Of a stretch of DNA of 47,365 nt, positions 17,251 to 26,280 are shown in pieces. The DNA lies in NCBI GenBank assembly GCA_000824825.2, contig LM655187.1, forward strand, positions 89,984 through 137,348, given 5' to 3'. The position numbers were made by a program, and so were the translations under genes. The notes under the pieces were generated by a model that was given only the letters and a program-made list of their open reading frames with translations, was not told the DNA's origin and searched no databases. The stretch comes from Mesorhizobium sp. ORS 3324. Its GTDB lineage: Bacteria > Pseudomonadota > Alphaproteobacteria > Rhizobiales > Rhizobiaceae. The first letter of the stretch is position 1, and the number at the start of each line of letters is the position of its first letter.

Positions 17251-17321
17251 GTCGGGGCGGATTTTTGAGCGAACGGACTTTTCTGTGCCGGAACAGGACA
17301 GCCCTTGCGATCGGGATCGCC

Positions 17322-17699
17322 TCAACTTCTCCAGATCGCGGGCAACGCGATGAAGGCGAACAGCAGCATGCCCGCGTAGAACGCGAGCGAGGAAATACCG
17401 AGCAGCGGCTCTATCGCCGGATTGCCGGCAAGCAGGATGTAGAGGCCGACAAGCAGGCCGATGCCGCTGATCGCGGTCAGCCAGAAATGGATGACCGCGA
17501 GCCTTTTTCCCGCGACGGCCGGGAACAGGTGGTAGAAGAACGCGAACACCGCCGACATGAGCCAGCCGGCCACCATCGTGTGGGCATGGGTCGGCATCTG
17601 GCCGTGATCCTGGCTTATCGCCATGTGGATGCCGAGCGCCATTCCGTACAGGGAATAGATGATGGCGAGCGTAAAGAAGTTTCGGGCTACCCCTCGCAT
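17322..17699 (-). CDS. Small four-helix membrane protein, heme-copper oxidase subunit I-like fragment fold
   Basis: The 125-aa integral membrane protein has about four helices (8-28, 42-60, 68-92 and 99-121). The motif MPTHAHTMVAGWLMSAVFAF, with His38 and His40, resembles the heme-binding start of helix II in cytochrome oxidase subunit I/NorB-type proteins, but the length is that of a stand-alone minimal protein. The ATG at 17699 has an excellent Shine-Dalgarno (GGAGAGGACC). It could bind heme or have a structural role; function unknown. It is divergent from the DUF2269 gene with about 250 bp between. Confidence 0.75.
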   Translation of the reverse strand: MRGVARNFFTLAIIYSLYGMALGIHMAISQDHGQMPTHAHTMVAGWLMSAVFAFFYHLFPAVAGKRLAVIHFWLTAISGIGLLVGLYILLAGNPAIEPLLGISSLAFYAGMLLFAFIALPAIWRS

Positions 17700-17951
17700 T
17701 GGTCCTCTCCAATGGCTGTTGCGGTGCTGAACGGCTCGATCGTCAGGCGATTGCGCGCCGGTCTCGACGTCGATGCCCCGGCAATGTTTCCGGGTGATGT
17801 CGCGGCCAGCCGCTCCAGGTTCCACATGAAACCGAGGCCGTTCTCTGGCGACATCGTTCCGAAACACGCCCCGCGCAAAACGCCCGCTCCGCGCGGCGGC
17901 CGGCGCAAACCGGCGCCGCCGCAGGTCAAGAAAAACATTCAGGAGCACACC

Positions 17952-18503
17952 ATGGACTGGTACTCGATCGTCAAATTCCTTCACGTCGTCTCGGCCATTC
18001 TGTGGGTCGGAGGCGGCTTCGTCCTGTTCCTGCTCGGCGTCATTGCCGAGCGTGCCGGCAACATCGAAGACAAGCTGCAGGCGATGCGGGCGAGCGGCCA
18101 GCTTGGCGGCCGCTTCTTCGCGCCGATGTCGATGCTCACCCTGATCTTCGGCCTCATCATGTGCAGCTTCTGGGTCGGCTTCTCCGAGCTATGGATCATG
18201 ATCGGCCTCGCCGGCTACGCCACGACCTTCTCGATCGGCATGCTGGTCTTCAAGCCGACCGGCGAGCGGATGGGCGTCATGGTCGCCAAGGAAGGCGTGA
18301 CGCCGGCGGTGCTCGCCATGGGCCAGCGCATGATGAGCTGGGCGCGTTTCGACTATGCGGTGATGCTGGTGATCATCGCCGACATGGTGCTGAAGCCCAC
18401 TTTGCACGACATCGCCATCCTTGCCGGCATGGCGATGGTAGCCGCCGTCGGCGCCGGGCTCGCCCTTGGCGGCAGCCGTCAGATGGTGCCGAGCGCTGCC
18501 TGA
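17952..18503 (+). CDS. DUF2269 family integral membrane protein
   Basis: The 183-aa protein starts MDWYSIVKFLHVVSAILWVGGG and has about four membrane helices (5-30, 60-78, 79-97 and 135-172). The FLHVVSAILWVGG opening is typical of small predicted membrane proteins grouped with DUF2269 and other putative heme-binding families. The ATG at 17952 follows CAGGAG; the open frame upstream to 17265 is shadow. Function unknown. The helix-I histidine (His11) could bind heme (inference). Confidence 0.8.
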   Translation: MDWYSIVKFLHVVSAILWVGGGFVLFLLGVIAERAGNIEDKLQAMRASGQLGGRFFAPMSMLTLIFGLIMCSFWVGFSELWIMIGLAGYATTFSIGMLVFKPTGERMGVMVAKEGVTPAVLAMGQRMMSWARFDYAVMLVIIADMVLKPTLHDIAILAGMAMVAAVGAGLALGGSRQMVPSAA

Positions 18504-18545
18504 GATGGCTATGGCGGGGCGGCCGATCCGCCGGCCCCGCCTGTC

Positions 18546-19316
18546 TCACATCAGCCCGGCAATACCGTCCCAGAGCAGCTTGACCGCCACCACGCCGACC
18601 GTCGCGTAGGTGAACGGATAAAAGACTTCCGGCCGCATGCGGCGCACCAGCCAAGCGCCAGCGATGGTGGAGAGCGGCGCCAGCGGCATCAGCGCAAAGG
18701 AGGCGGTGAGGTTGGTGCCGTCGAACTGGCCGAGCGCGAAATAGGGAATGAGCTTCAGTGCGTTGGTGGCGGCGAAAAAGATCGCCGCCGTTCCCGACAG
18801 CACCTTCGGGTCGAGGCGGATCGGCAGCGCATAGACCTGGAAGGGCGGGCCGCCGACATGGGCGACGAAGCTGGTGAAACCGGCGACCGTGCCCCAGAAG
18901 GCGGCCGCGATCCGGTTCGGCTCCGCCGCGTGGTCGGCGCCGTGGCGGAACTGCAGGTAGATCCAGCGCAAGACGAAGATCAGCGCAACCGCGCCGACGA
19001 TCAGCCGCACCATCTCCTCGGTGACCAAGGCGGCGGTCAGCCAGCCGAGGCCGATGCCGATGACGGCCCCCGGAATCATGTCGGTGAGCATCTTGCGGTC
19101 ATAGACGCCCCACCATGTCCATACCGAGACGATATCCATCAGGCACAGGATCGGCAGCAGGATGGCTGCGGCCTGCACCGGCGGGATGGTCAGCGCCATG
19201 AGCGGCACGCCGACGAAGCCGACGGCGCCGCCGAAGCCGCCTTTCGACAGGCCGACGAGGATGACCGCCGGAATGGCGGCGGCATAGAACCAGGGATCGC
19301 TGAGCAGACCTGACAT
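18546..19316 (-). CDS. TauE/SafE family permease
   Basis: Predicted exporter or importer of sulfite, sulfoacetate or similar organosulfur anions. The 256-aa protein has around eight helices and the family signature ILVGLSKGGFGGAVGFVGVP in the first repeat and HVGGPPFQVYALP in the second. The ATG at 19316 (MSGLLSDPWF) is chosen because it directly precedes helix I; the long upstream extension lies under the opposite-strand GNAT gene and is shadow. No sulfonate metabolism genes are nearby, so the substrate is open. Confidence 0.88.
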   Translation of the reverse strand: MSGLLSDPWFYAAAIPAVILVGLSKGGFGGAVGFVGVPLMALTIPPVQAAAILLPILCLMDIVSVWTWWGVYDRKMLTDMIPGAVIGIGLGWLTAALVTEEMVRLIVGAVALIFVLRWIYLQFRHGADHAAEPNRIAAAFWGTVAGFTSFVAHVGGPPFQVYALPIRLDPKVLSGTAAIFFAATNALKLIPYFALGQFDGTNLTASFALMPLAPLSTIAGAWLVRRMRPEVFYPFTYATVGVVAVKLLWDGIAGLM

Positions 19317-19512
19317 TGGATAAGAACGGCTGAGGGATGAGAGCGGCGGGAATGGCGGGAAGCTTGCAATAGACCACAAAGCGGAACACCGCGATAGCCA
19401 ATGCGCCCCGCCAGCCCGACGGGCGCGATCAACTGTCCGTAACCGGGCGTTTCCGGTTTGCGGGAAGCGCGGGGCCATGCATAAGGTCGCCGCCCCAGCA
19501 TGAGGTTTGACG

Positions 19513-19971
19513 ATGAGCGAAATCCGGATCCGCCGCGCGCAGCAAGCCGACCTCCCGGCGATCGTCGCCATGCTTGCCGATGACATGCTTGGCCGCGCCC
19601 GCGAGGACACGCGTCTGCCGCTGGCGCAGGCGTATCTCGATGCCTTCGCGGCGGTCGACGGCGACCCCAACCAGCTGCTGGCGGTGATGACGGACGGCGC
19701 CGATATCATCGGCACGCTGCAGATCAGCTTTCTCGCCGGTCTGTCGTCGCAGGGCGCCTGGCGCGGCCAGATCGAGGCGGTGCGCATCGCAGCAAACCGC
19801 CGCGGCGAGAGGCTAGGGCAGCGCCTGCTGGAATGGGCGATCGGCAAATGCCGCGAGCGCGGCTGCAAGGTTGTCCAACTGACGACGAACAAGAGCCGGC
19901 GCGACGCGCACCGCTTCTACGAACGGCTCGGCTTCAAGGCGAGCCACATCGGTTACAAGCTGGAGTCCTGA
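19513..19971 (+). CDS. GNAT family N-acetyltransferase
   Basis: The 152-aa protein has the GNAT layout: IRIRRAQQADLPAIVAML at the N-terminus, beta-strands with GTLQISFLAGL, the acetyl-CoA pyrophosphate loop RIAANRRGERLGQRLLEWAI (R/Q-x-x-G-x-G/A type) and the C-terminal ARRFYERLGF-like DAHRFYERLGFKASHIGYKL. The ATG at 19513 follows GAGG. Substrate unknown. It is divergent from the TauE gene. Confidence 0.9.
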   Translation: MSEIRIRRAQQADLPAIVAMLADDMLGRAREDTRLPLAQAYLDAFAAVDGDPNQLLAVMTDGADIIGTLQISFLAGLSSQGAWRGQIEAVRIAANRRGERLGQRLLEWAIGKCRERGCKVVQLTTNKSRRDAHRFYERLGFKASHIGYKLES

Positions 19972-19989
19972 AGCAATCGCGGCCGCAGC

Positions 19990-20424
19990 CTACATCGTGT
20001 CCGGTCCCGGGTCGCCACCGGCGGCGGTGATTGCAAGCCGGCCCAGATAGTGCGTCCAGCCCTTCTCGTGGCTGTCGCAAATCTCTCGGTCGGCAAGGCC
20101 GCTATGGGTAAGCTTGACCCGCGTCCCGCCGGACTCTTCGACCAGGTCGATTTCAACAAGGCTCGAACCGGGCGGTGTCCGGTCGTTGCCCTCCCAGCCG
20201 AAGCTGTAGGCAAGGCGGTGGACGGGTATGACCTCGGTGAATTGGCCGCGTGCCGTGGCTCTTCCTGCCAAATTCAGCAAGTAAAGACCGCCGGGGTTGG
20301 GCTCCGCCGTTGCCTCCGTTCCCATCCAGCGCACGATCTTGTCGGGATCTGTCAGAAAGGCGAAGACGGTCGCCGGCGGCGCCGCGATCTGCACCTCACG
20401 ACGAACGATCAAGGGTTCAGCCAT
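19990..20424 (-). CDS. SRPBCC/AHSA1-domain protein
   Basis: The 144-aa START-like fold protein has IVRREVQIAAPPATVFAFLTDPDKIVRWMG, GGLYLLNL, LAYSFGWEG and HEKGWTHYLGRLAITAAGG, the standard AHSA1 pattern. Such proteins bind small hydrophobic ligands or act as stress-related accessory factors. The ATG at 20424 has a very good Shine-Dalgarno (GGGAGG). It is convergent with the GNAT gene and divergent from the cyclase. Ligand unknown. Confidence 0.88.
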   Translation of the reverse strand: MAEPLIVRREVQIAAPPATVFAFLTDPDKIVRWMGTEATAEPNPGGLYLLNLAGRATARGQFTEVIPVHRLAYSFGWEGNDRTPPGSSLVEIDLVEESGGTRVKLTHSGLADREICDSHEKGWTHYLGRLAITAAGGDPGPDTM

Positions 20425-20574
20425 CGAAACCTCCCGAGTATGCGTGCGGCAACATGGCTCGCCCGACAGCGGCGCCGGACCAGCGCTTTCGATTCGAAGC
20501 CAAATCGCCCTTCGGTTCAACAAAAATCTCTATGGGTTAATTTCGCGCTGGTGACAGCAACGGAACACGGAAGC

Positions 20575-21684
20575 ATGATCGGGTCGATGCGGCTTTCTTC
20601 AACTCTCGCCTGGCTGGTCGACAGCGCCAGCGGCGCCGTCCAACCGGATGATTTTCTGGCTACGCTCGGCGCGCGGCTGGTTGCAAACGGGCTGCCGCTC
20701 GCCGGTGGAGCCCTGACGCTCGCCGCGCCGCATCCGATCATAACGCGCCGCGCCTGGCTGTGGCGGGCCGAGACAGGCGTCGTCATGGAGGCGCTGGGTT
20801 TTGGCGCCGGCGCGATGCCGGGAGCCGGGGAGGGCGATCTCGGACGCGAATGGCTGGCGGGACTGGGAACCGGTGTTGTGCACGATTACCCGGTTGGGCC
20901 CGAGCGTGAGGATGCGCAGTCCGAGAATCCAAAACTGAGTTGGGTCGCGGCCCGTCCTCTCGCGGAGCACGAAACGAACACACTGGACCAAGTGGCGCGC
21001 TTCGCCGCCGCGCCACTTGCCGCTCTCGCCGCCAGGTCGGCGCTGTCGGCCCTGCTTCAGGCCTATCTCGGACAGCGAAGCGCGGCCCAGGTGTTGGCCG
21101 GCCGTTCTCGGCGCGAGGTTGGCGAGACGATCCGCGCCGTCCTGCTCTACAGCGATTTGCGCGACTTTACCGCCCTGTCGGAGGAGACGGACGCCGAACA
21201 GGTCGTGGCAGCGCTCAACGCCAGTTTCGACCGCATCGCCGGCGCCGTTCACGCTTTTGGCGGCGAGGTCCTGAAATTCATCGGCGACGGGGTGCTGGCG
21301 ATCTTTCCTGTCGGCGAGCGCTCGGCCTCAGAGGCTTGCGAGGCTGCGTTGCGCGCGACTGGGGCGGCGCGGGCGGGAATGGCGCAGCTCAATCAGGTCC
21401 GTACTAGACAGGGCATGCCCGGGCTGCAGTTCGGCATGGCGCTGCATCTGGGCGACATGGTATGGGGCAATGTCGGCACAGCCGACCGGCTGGATTTCAC
21501 CGCGATCGGTCCAGCCGTGAATCTCGTCAGCAGGCTCGAAGGCCTGTGTCGGCCGCTTGGACGGAGTGTGCTGATCTCCGGCGCTGTCGCGGCGGAAATA
21601 TCAACGCCCTTGGTCCCGCTGGGCGAACATCAATTGCGCGGAATCGCCAGATCGTGCGCCGTCTTCGGCCTACCGGACGAGTGA
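20575..21684 (+). CDS. Class III adenylate/guanylate cyclase
   Basis: Predicted cytosolic cyclase making cAMP or cGMP. In the 369-aa product, residues 1-175 form an unassigned sensor-like region with no membrane segment. The catalytic domain starts near 188 with VLLYSDLRDFTALSEETDAE, where Asp194 is a metal ligand, and continues with FGGEVLKFIGDGVLAIFPV, where Asp238 lies in the second metal-binding motif. The TADRLDFTAIGPAVNLVSRLE segment follows, with the nucleotide-selecting and transition-state residues. I chose the ATG at 20575; an in-frame GTG at 20551 is possible. Rhizobia carry many such cyclases, and no partner gene here tells the signal. Confidence 0.9.
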   Translation: MIGSMRLSSTLAWLVDSASGAVQPDDFLATLGARLVANGLPLAGGALTLAAPHPIITRRAWLWRAETGVVMEALGFGAGAMPGAGEGDLGREWLAGLGTGVVHDYPVGPEREDAQSENPKLSWVAARPLAEHETNTLDQVARFAAAPLAALAARSALSALLQAYLGQRSAAQVLAGRSRREVGETIRAVLLYSDLRDFTALSEETDAEQVVAALNASFDRIAGAVHAFGGEVLKFIGDGVLAIFPVGERSASEACEAALRATGAARAGMAQLNQVRTRQGMPGLQFGMALHLGDMVWGNVGTADRLDFTAIGPAVNLVSRLEGLCRPLGRSVLISGAVAAEISTPLVPLGEHQLRGIARSCAVFGLPDE

Positions 21685-21814
21685 CCCCCGTCTATACCAA
21701 GGGGCACGCCCACAACGATCCTGCTTCGCCCGCCTGTTCAAGCCGGACGCTTTGCTCTATGCCGCAATGCAACCATCTTCGCCCGGCATAGGCGAAAACC
21801 GGGATCGAAGGCCA

Positions 21815-22462
21815 ATGAACGATTTAACGCCGCCAAACCGCTGCCGTATCGTGCTGATCGCGCCGCCGCTTGCGACGGCGGAGCATATCTGCGCGGCGTT
21901 CGACGGCGGCGACATCGCCTCGCTGATCCTGCCTGACAACGGCATGGACGATGCCGCCTTCCAGGCCTTCGCCGAGAAGATCGTGCCGGTCGCGCAAGGT
22001 GCCGGCATCGCCGTCATCATCGCCGGCGACAGCCGCATCGCCGGCCGCGTTCATGCCGACGGCATCCATGTCGAGGCCGGCCGAAAGGACCTCGCCGAGA
22101 CGATCGAGCGCCTGGCAGGCAAGATGATGGTCGGCGCCGGCGGCGCCAAGACCCGCGACGAGGCGCTGGAGCTCGGCGAGGAGCGGCCCGACTATATGTT
22201 CTTCGGCCGCTTCGGTTACGACAACAAGCCGGAGCCGCATCCGCGCAACCTTTCGCTCGGCGGGTGGTGGGCGCAGATGATCCAGATCCCCTGCATCGTC
22301 ATGGCAGGGTCCGATCTCGCCTCGGTGGAGACGGTGGCGGCCACCGGCGCCGAGTTCGTGGCGCTCTCCAGCGCGGTCTTCGCCGACGGGCTCGACCCGC
22401 GCGCGGCGGTCGCCGCCGCCAATGCGCTGCTCGACGAAACCGCGCCGCGCTTCGAGGACTGA
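21815..22462 (+). CDS. ThiE-like thiamine phosphate synthase family protein
   Basis: The 215-aa TIM-barrel protein follows the ThiE/TenI pattern: RIVLIAPP, IIAGDSRIAGRVHADGIHVEAG, VGAGGAKTRDEALELGEERPDYMFFGRFG, PCIVMAGSDLASVETVAATGAEFVALSSAVF. In rhizobia this ThiE paralogue is often annotated as thiamine phosphate pyrophosphorylase, but it lacks some of the canonical pyrophosphate-loop residues and stands apart from the thiCOGE genes, so the enzymatic role is unproven. The ATG is at 21815. Its stop is directly followed (1-nt gap) by the Sel1-repeat gene, so the two form an operon. Confidence 0.82.
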   Translation: MNDLTPPNRCRIVLIAPPLATAEHICAAFDGGDIASLILPDNGMDDAAFQAFAEKIVPVAQGAGIAVIIAGDSRIAGRVHADGIHVEAGRKDLAETIERLAGKMMVGAGGAKTRDEALELGEERPDYMFFGRFGYDNKPEPHPRNLSLGGWWAQMIQIPCIVMAGSDLASVETVAATGAEFVALSSAVFADGLDPRAAVAAANALLDETAPRFED

Positions 22463-22463
22463 C

Positions 22464-23594
22464 ATGCGCTGGCCTCGGCTCCCACTTGCGGTGCTGGCCG
22501 CTGCCTTGACTATCCAGGCGGGCGCAGCGACGGCCGCCGAGACCGTGCCCGTGCCGCAGCCCAGACCGGACACGAGCACACCCGACACGACCGCGCCGGG
22601 CACAAGTGCTCCGAGCACCGAAGTCCCGAATACAAGCGCCCCGAACACAAGCCCGCCGAATGCCGGCGCGGCGCATGCCGACAAGCCGATCGAGACACCG
22701 CTGCCGCAGCCGGCGACACTGCAACCGCCGTCGGCCGACACAGTCAATCCTGACCGCTTCGGCGCCAAGCCTCCGGACGCCGCCTACGGCGCCTTCCAGC
22801 GCGGGCTCTACAAGACCGCCTACAACCTCGCCATGGTCCGGGCCAAGAACGGCGACCCCGCGGCCCAGACGCTGGTCGCCGAAATCCTGTCACGCGGGTT
22901 GGGCGTGGCGCTGAACGCGGCCGAGGCGGCGAAATGGTATGCGCTGGCCGCCGAGCAGGGCGTGCCGGAAGCGCAGTTCCAGTATGCGCTGATGCTGCTC
23001 GACGGCCGCTATGTGAAGAAGGACGGCAAGGAAGCCTACGCGCTGATGCAGGCCGCCGCCGAGGCCGGCAACCGCCTGGCGCAGTTCAACTTTGCGCAAT
23101 TGCTCGTGCAGCAGGATCCGGGCGATGTCGGCATCGGCAAGGCCTCGGTCTACTACGAGCGCGCCGCCAATACCGGCCTTGCCGACGCGCAATACGCGAT
23201 GGCGCAAATCTATGCCAACGGCGCCGGCGGCCGACCGCGCGACGATGCCAAGGCGCGCATCCTTTTGGCGCAGGCCGCCCGCCAGAACTACGACACCGCG
23301 CAGATCGATCTCGCCACCTGGATGATCGAGGGCCGCGGCGGCGGGCGCGACCTGAAATCGGGCTTTGCCTGGATGAAGCGCGCCGCCGAGGGCGGCAATG
23401 TCGCCGCCCAGAACCGCCTTGCCAAGCTCTACATGGGCGGCATCGGCACCGAGCCGGACCTGATCATGGCCGGAGCCTGGTACATTCTCGCCCGCCGCGC
23501 CGGGCTGATCGACCCTGAGATGGACGACTTCCTGCAGGGCCTCGACGACGACCAGACCAAGCAGGCGCTGCAGAAGGCAAACCGCCTGCCCTGA
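22464..23594 (+). CDS. Secreted Sel1-repeat (TPR-like) protein
   Basis: The 376-aa exported protein has a signal peptide (1-24, ending ATA-AETV) and a Pro/Thr/Ser-rich low-complexity linker with tandem TSAPNTS-like units (about 30-95). An array of Sel1-like repeats follows, for example AAKWYALAAEQGVPEAQFQYALML, ASVYYERAANTGLADAQYAMAQIY and GFAWMKRAAEGGNVAAQNRLAKLY. Sel1 proteins usually serve as periplasmic scaffolds. The start codon is 1 nt past the ThiE-like stop codon. The linker looks recently expanded by short duplications. Confidence 0.9.
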   Translation: MRWPRLPLAVLAAALTIQAGAATAAETVPVPQPRPDTSTPDTTAPGTSAPSTEVPNTSAPNTSPPNAGAAHADKPIETPLPQPATLQPPSADTVNPDRFGAKPPDAAYGAFQRGLYKTAYNLAMVRAKNGDPAAQTLVAEILSRGLGVALNAAEAAKWYALAAEQGVPEAQFQYALMLLDGRYVKKDGKEAYALMQAAAEAGNRLAQFNFAQLLVQQDPGDVGIGKASVYYERAANTGLADAQYAMAQIYANGAGGRPRDDAKARILLAQAARQNYDTAQIDLATWMIEGRGGGRDLKSGFAWMKRAAEGGNVAAQNRLAKLYMGGIGTEPDLIMAGAWYILARRAGLIDPEMDDFLQGLDDDQTKQALQKANRLP

Positions 23595-23601
23595 CACCGC
23601 C

Positions 23602-24618
23602 TCACTGCATGTGGTCGAGCACCACCTTGCCGAAAGGCGAGCTGTGCTCGAGATACCGAAACGCTTCCGCCGCCTCGTGCCAGGGAAACACGCTATCGAT
23701 CACCGGCCGCAGACCGTTGACGGCAATCGCCCGGTTCATCGCCTCGAAGGATTCGCGCGAGCCGACCGGTATGCCGCGCGCCCTCACCTGACGGCGGAAG
23801 ATGTCGAGCGGATTGATCGATCCTTCGCTGCCACCGAGATAGCCGATGACGTTGATCTGCCCGCAGCGCGCCGCAGCCTTGAGCGACTGCGCGAAACTCT
23901 GCGGGCCGCCCACTTCGATGATGTGATCGGCGCCGCGCCCATCGGTCAGTTCCAGCACGGTCGACCCCCAATCCGGATTGTCGCGATAGTTGACGCCGTC
24001 ATGCGCGCCAAGCGCCTTCGCCCGTGCGAGTTTCTCGTCGCTGCTCGATGTGACGATGACGCGCGCGCCGGCGGTCCTGGCGAACTGGACGGCGAACAGC
24101 GACACACCGCCGGTGCCGAGGCTGAGCACGGTCTCGCCCGGTTTCAGATTGCCCTCGGTAAACAGCGCATGCCAGGCGGTGACGCCCGCGCAGGCCAGCG
24201 TCGCCGCCTCGATATCGCTGAGATGCGGAGGCGCGAGGACCGCCGCCTGCTCATCCAGCCTGGCAAACTCGCTGAGCATACCGTCTATCGGGCCGCCGCG
24301 CTGCTGGGAGGCCTCGGCCATGACGAAGCTGCCGCCCACCCAGCGTTGCCAGAAGGTGCCGCAGACCCGGTCGCCGATCTTGAACCGGCTGACCTCCGGG
24401 CCGACGGCCACCACCTCGCCGGCACCGTCGGACAGCGGTACCAGTGGCAGGGCGAAATTCGTGTGGTAGCTGCCGCGCGCGATTTCGACGTCGCGATAAT
24501 TGAGCGCGCTTGCTTTGACCCTGATGACGATTTCCTGACGGCCGGGCTCCAGCGTCGGCCGCTCGACCATTCTGAGATTTTCGATACCGCCCGGAGCCTG
24601 CAATTCGATGGTACGCAT
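23602..24618 (-). CDS. NAD(P)-dependent medium-chain alcohol dehydrogenase-like oxidoreductase
   Basis: The 338-aa MDR-family enzyme has a GroES-like N-domain (VKASALNYRDVEIARG, PLVPLSDGAGEVVAVGPEV) and a Rossmann domain with LSLGTGGVSLFAVQFARTAGARVIVTSSS. The usual catalytic-zinc Cys is replaced in the ALNYRD segment, so a zinc-independent quinone-oxidoreductase-like reaction is likely. Substrate unknown. The ATG at 24618 follows AAGGGAAAT. It is divergent from a LysR regulator, with a palindrome in the 108-bp gap, and so is probably its target. Confidence 0.88.
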   Translation of the reverse strand: MRTIELQAPGGIENLRMVERPTLEPGRQEIVIRVKASALNYRDVEIARGSYHTNFALPLVPLSDGAGEVVAVGPEVSRFKIGDRVCGTFWQRWVGGSFVMAEASQQRGGPIDGMLSEFARLDEQAAVLAPPHLSDIEAATLACAGVTAWHALFTEGNLKPGETVLSLGTGGVSLFAVQFARTAGARVIVTSSSDEKLARAKALGAHDGVNYRDNPDWGSTVLELTDGRGADHIIEVGGPQSFAQSLKAAARCGQINVIGYLGGSEGSINPLDIFRRQVRARGIPVGSRESFEAMNRAIAVNGLRPVIDSVFPWHEAAEAFRYLEHSSPFGKVVLDHMQ

Positions 24619-24683
24619 ATGATTTCCCTTCGACTGGACGCGTTGGAGGGAAAAATCGCTTGCTTCACTTCTGATTTCAAATT

Positions 24684-24705
24684 CATAATAGGTAAAATGA
24701 TTATG
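24684..24705. promoter_or_regulatory. Putative LysR-type operator
   Basis: CATAAT (24684-24689) and ATTATG (24700-24705) form an inverted repeat with a 10-nt spacer in the AT-rich gap between the divergent oxidoreductase and LysR genes. Position and symmetry fit a LysR regulator binding site controlling both genes. Confidence 0.6.
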
Positions 24706-24726
24706 CAATGAGCACATATAATTGCC

Positions 24727-25596
24727 ATGCTTGAGGAACTACGCACCCTCGTGCTCTTTGCCGAGGAAGGTTCGATCCAGAAAGTCGCGCAGCGCCTGCC
24801 GCTGACGCAGCCGGCGGTGACGCGGCAGATGCAGCGGCTGGAGGACATGCTCGGCACTAAGCTGCTCGACCGTCGGCAAAAGCCGCCACGGCTTACCGCG
24901 GCGGGACTGGACGTATTGGCGCGGGCAAAGGAAATCCTGGCTTCGGTCGAGGCGCTGAAATCCTTCGTGGCGGATGCCGAGCCGCAAGGCGTGCTTCGTC
25001 TTGGCTTGGCGCATGGACTGTCCGACGCGAGCGTTGCAAGTGCTGTTGCCGGCGCCGCCGCGGCCTTTCCAAAAGTATCCCTGCGGCTCAGAACTGCCTG
25101 GAGCGCCGAACTCATCGAGCAGTTCGAACGCGGGCAACTCGATATGGCAATCCTATTGCGGGCGGCCAAGCGCCAAGACAACGACGACTTTGTCGGAGCG
25201 GAACGACTTGGCGTCACGGCACGCAAGGGCCTTGTGTCAGATCCGAAGACTTCTGTTCTTGCCGATATGCCTTGGGTGCTGAGCCCCGAGCCTTGCGACG
25301 CGCGACAGAGACTTCGGGCCGCCTTGGGTGGCGACCGGCAGCGTTTGCTTGTTGCCGCCGAGATCCAGGATCCGGCGATGCAGATGGAATGGGTGCGCCG
25401 AGGGCACGGCCTTGGCCTCGTGCCGCTGCGGCTGGCGGCACGGTCGCTCCCCGACGAAGTCGGACTTGTCGACGTCGGGGATCTCGACCTTTCAATGCCG
25501 GTCGTGGCATTGCGCTCGCCCCATCTCAACCGTCTGGAAAAGGTCGCGGCCGCCATCGCCGACGCTGTCGGCAAGGTCATCGACGTCAAGGACTGA
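24727..25596 (+). CDS. LysR family transcriptional regulator
   Basis: The 289-aa regulator has an N-terminal winged helix-turn-helix (LEELRTLVLFAEEGSIQKVAQRL followed by PLTQPAVTRQMQRLEDMLGTKLLDR) and a substrate-binding effector domain (LRLGLAHGL through VVALRSPHL). The ATG is at 24727. It is divergent from the MDR oxidoreductase and probably controls that gene and itself through the palindrome at 24684-24705. Effector unknown. Confidence 0.93.
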   Translation: MLEELRTLVLFAEEGSIQKVAQRLPLTQPAVTRQMQRLEDMLGTKLLDRRQKPPRLTAAGLDVLARAKEILASVEALKSFVADAEPQGVLRLGLAHGLSDASVASAVAGAAAAFPKVSLRLRTAWSAELIEQFERGQLDMAILLRAAKRQDNDDFVGAERLGVTARKGLVSDPKTSVLADMPWVLSPEPCDARQRLRAALGGDRQRLLVAAEIQDPAMQMEWVRRGHGLGLVPLRLAARSLPDEVGLVDVGDLDLSMPVVALRSPHLNRLEKVAAAIADAVGKVIDVKD

Positions 25597-25713
25597 ACCC
25601 TGCCGGCGGCGCGGCGCTGATCCGGCGCTCCCTTGCCTCTCCGGATGATTTGTGGTCTTGGAGGCGCCAAAGCGCGCTCCGCGCGGAAAATCTCATTCCC
25701 GGATCAGTTCATC

Positions 25714-26280
25714 ATGGCCAAGATCAGTGGCAGCGAAATCCGTCCCGGTTATGTCATCGAGCACGATGGCGGCCTGTGGGTGGCGGTCAAGACCAACACC
25801 GTCAAGCCGGGCAAGGGCGGCGCCTACAACCAGGTCGAGCTGAAGAACCTGATCAACGGCACCAAGCTCAACGAGCGCTTCCGCTCGGCCGAGACCGTCG
25901 AGCAGATCAGGCTGGAGATGAAGGATTTTTCCTTCCTCTACGAGCAGGGCGACGCGCTGGTGTTCATGGATACCGAGAGCTACGAGCAGCTCGAACTGAA
26001 CAAGGATTTCGTCGGCGAGCGCGCCGCCTTCCTGCAGGACGGCATGATGGTGACGGTCCAGCTCTACGAAGAGCGGCCGATCGGCATCTCGCTGCCCGAC
26101 CAGGTGACGCTGACCATCACCGAGGCCGATCCGGTGGTGAAGGGCCAGACGGCGGCCTCCTCCTATAAGCCGGCCGTGCTGGAAAACGGCGTCCGCGTTC
26201 TGGTGCCGCCTTTCATTTCGGCCGGCGAGCGCATCGTCGTCGACACCAACGAGATCACATACGTGCGCCGCGCCGAGTAG
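25714..26280 (+). CDS. efp: Translation elongation factor P
   Basis: EF-P relieves ribosome stalling at polyproline stretches. The 188-aa product has the three-domain EF-P layout, the KOW-like N-domain ending at [16 protein letters not shown], with Lys34 in the position that EpmA modifies in enterobacteria, and the C-terminal [18 protein letters not shown]. The ATG at 25714 is the conserved [12 protein letters not shown] start; the 27 codons upstream are shadow. The proline-rich TolA and Sel1-repeat proteins in this same window are the kind of substrate that needs EF-P. Confidence 0.97.
   Translation: MAKISGSEIRPGYVIEHDGGLWVAVKTNTVKPGKGGAYNQVELKNLINGTKLNERFRSAETVEQIRLEMKDFSFLYEQGDALVFMDTESYEQLELNKDFVGERAAFLQDGMMVTVQLYEERPIGISLPDQVTLTITEADPVVKGQTAASSYKPAVLENGVRVLVPPFISAGERIVVDTNEITYVRRAE

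Noticed and set aside
17265..18503. 412-aa extension of the DUF2269 protein
   Set aside because: The first 229 residues are charged shadow of the opposite-strand gene; the family start and ribosome-binding site are at 17952.
20050..21684. 544-aa version of the cyclase
   Set aside because: The extension overlaps the SRPBCC gene on the opposite strand and lacks any domain.
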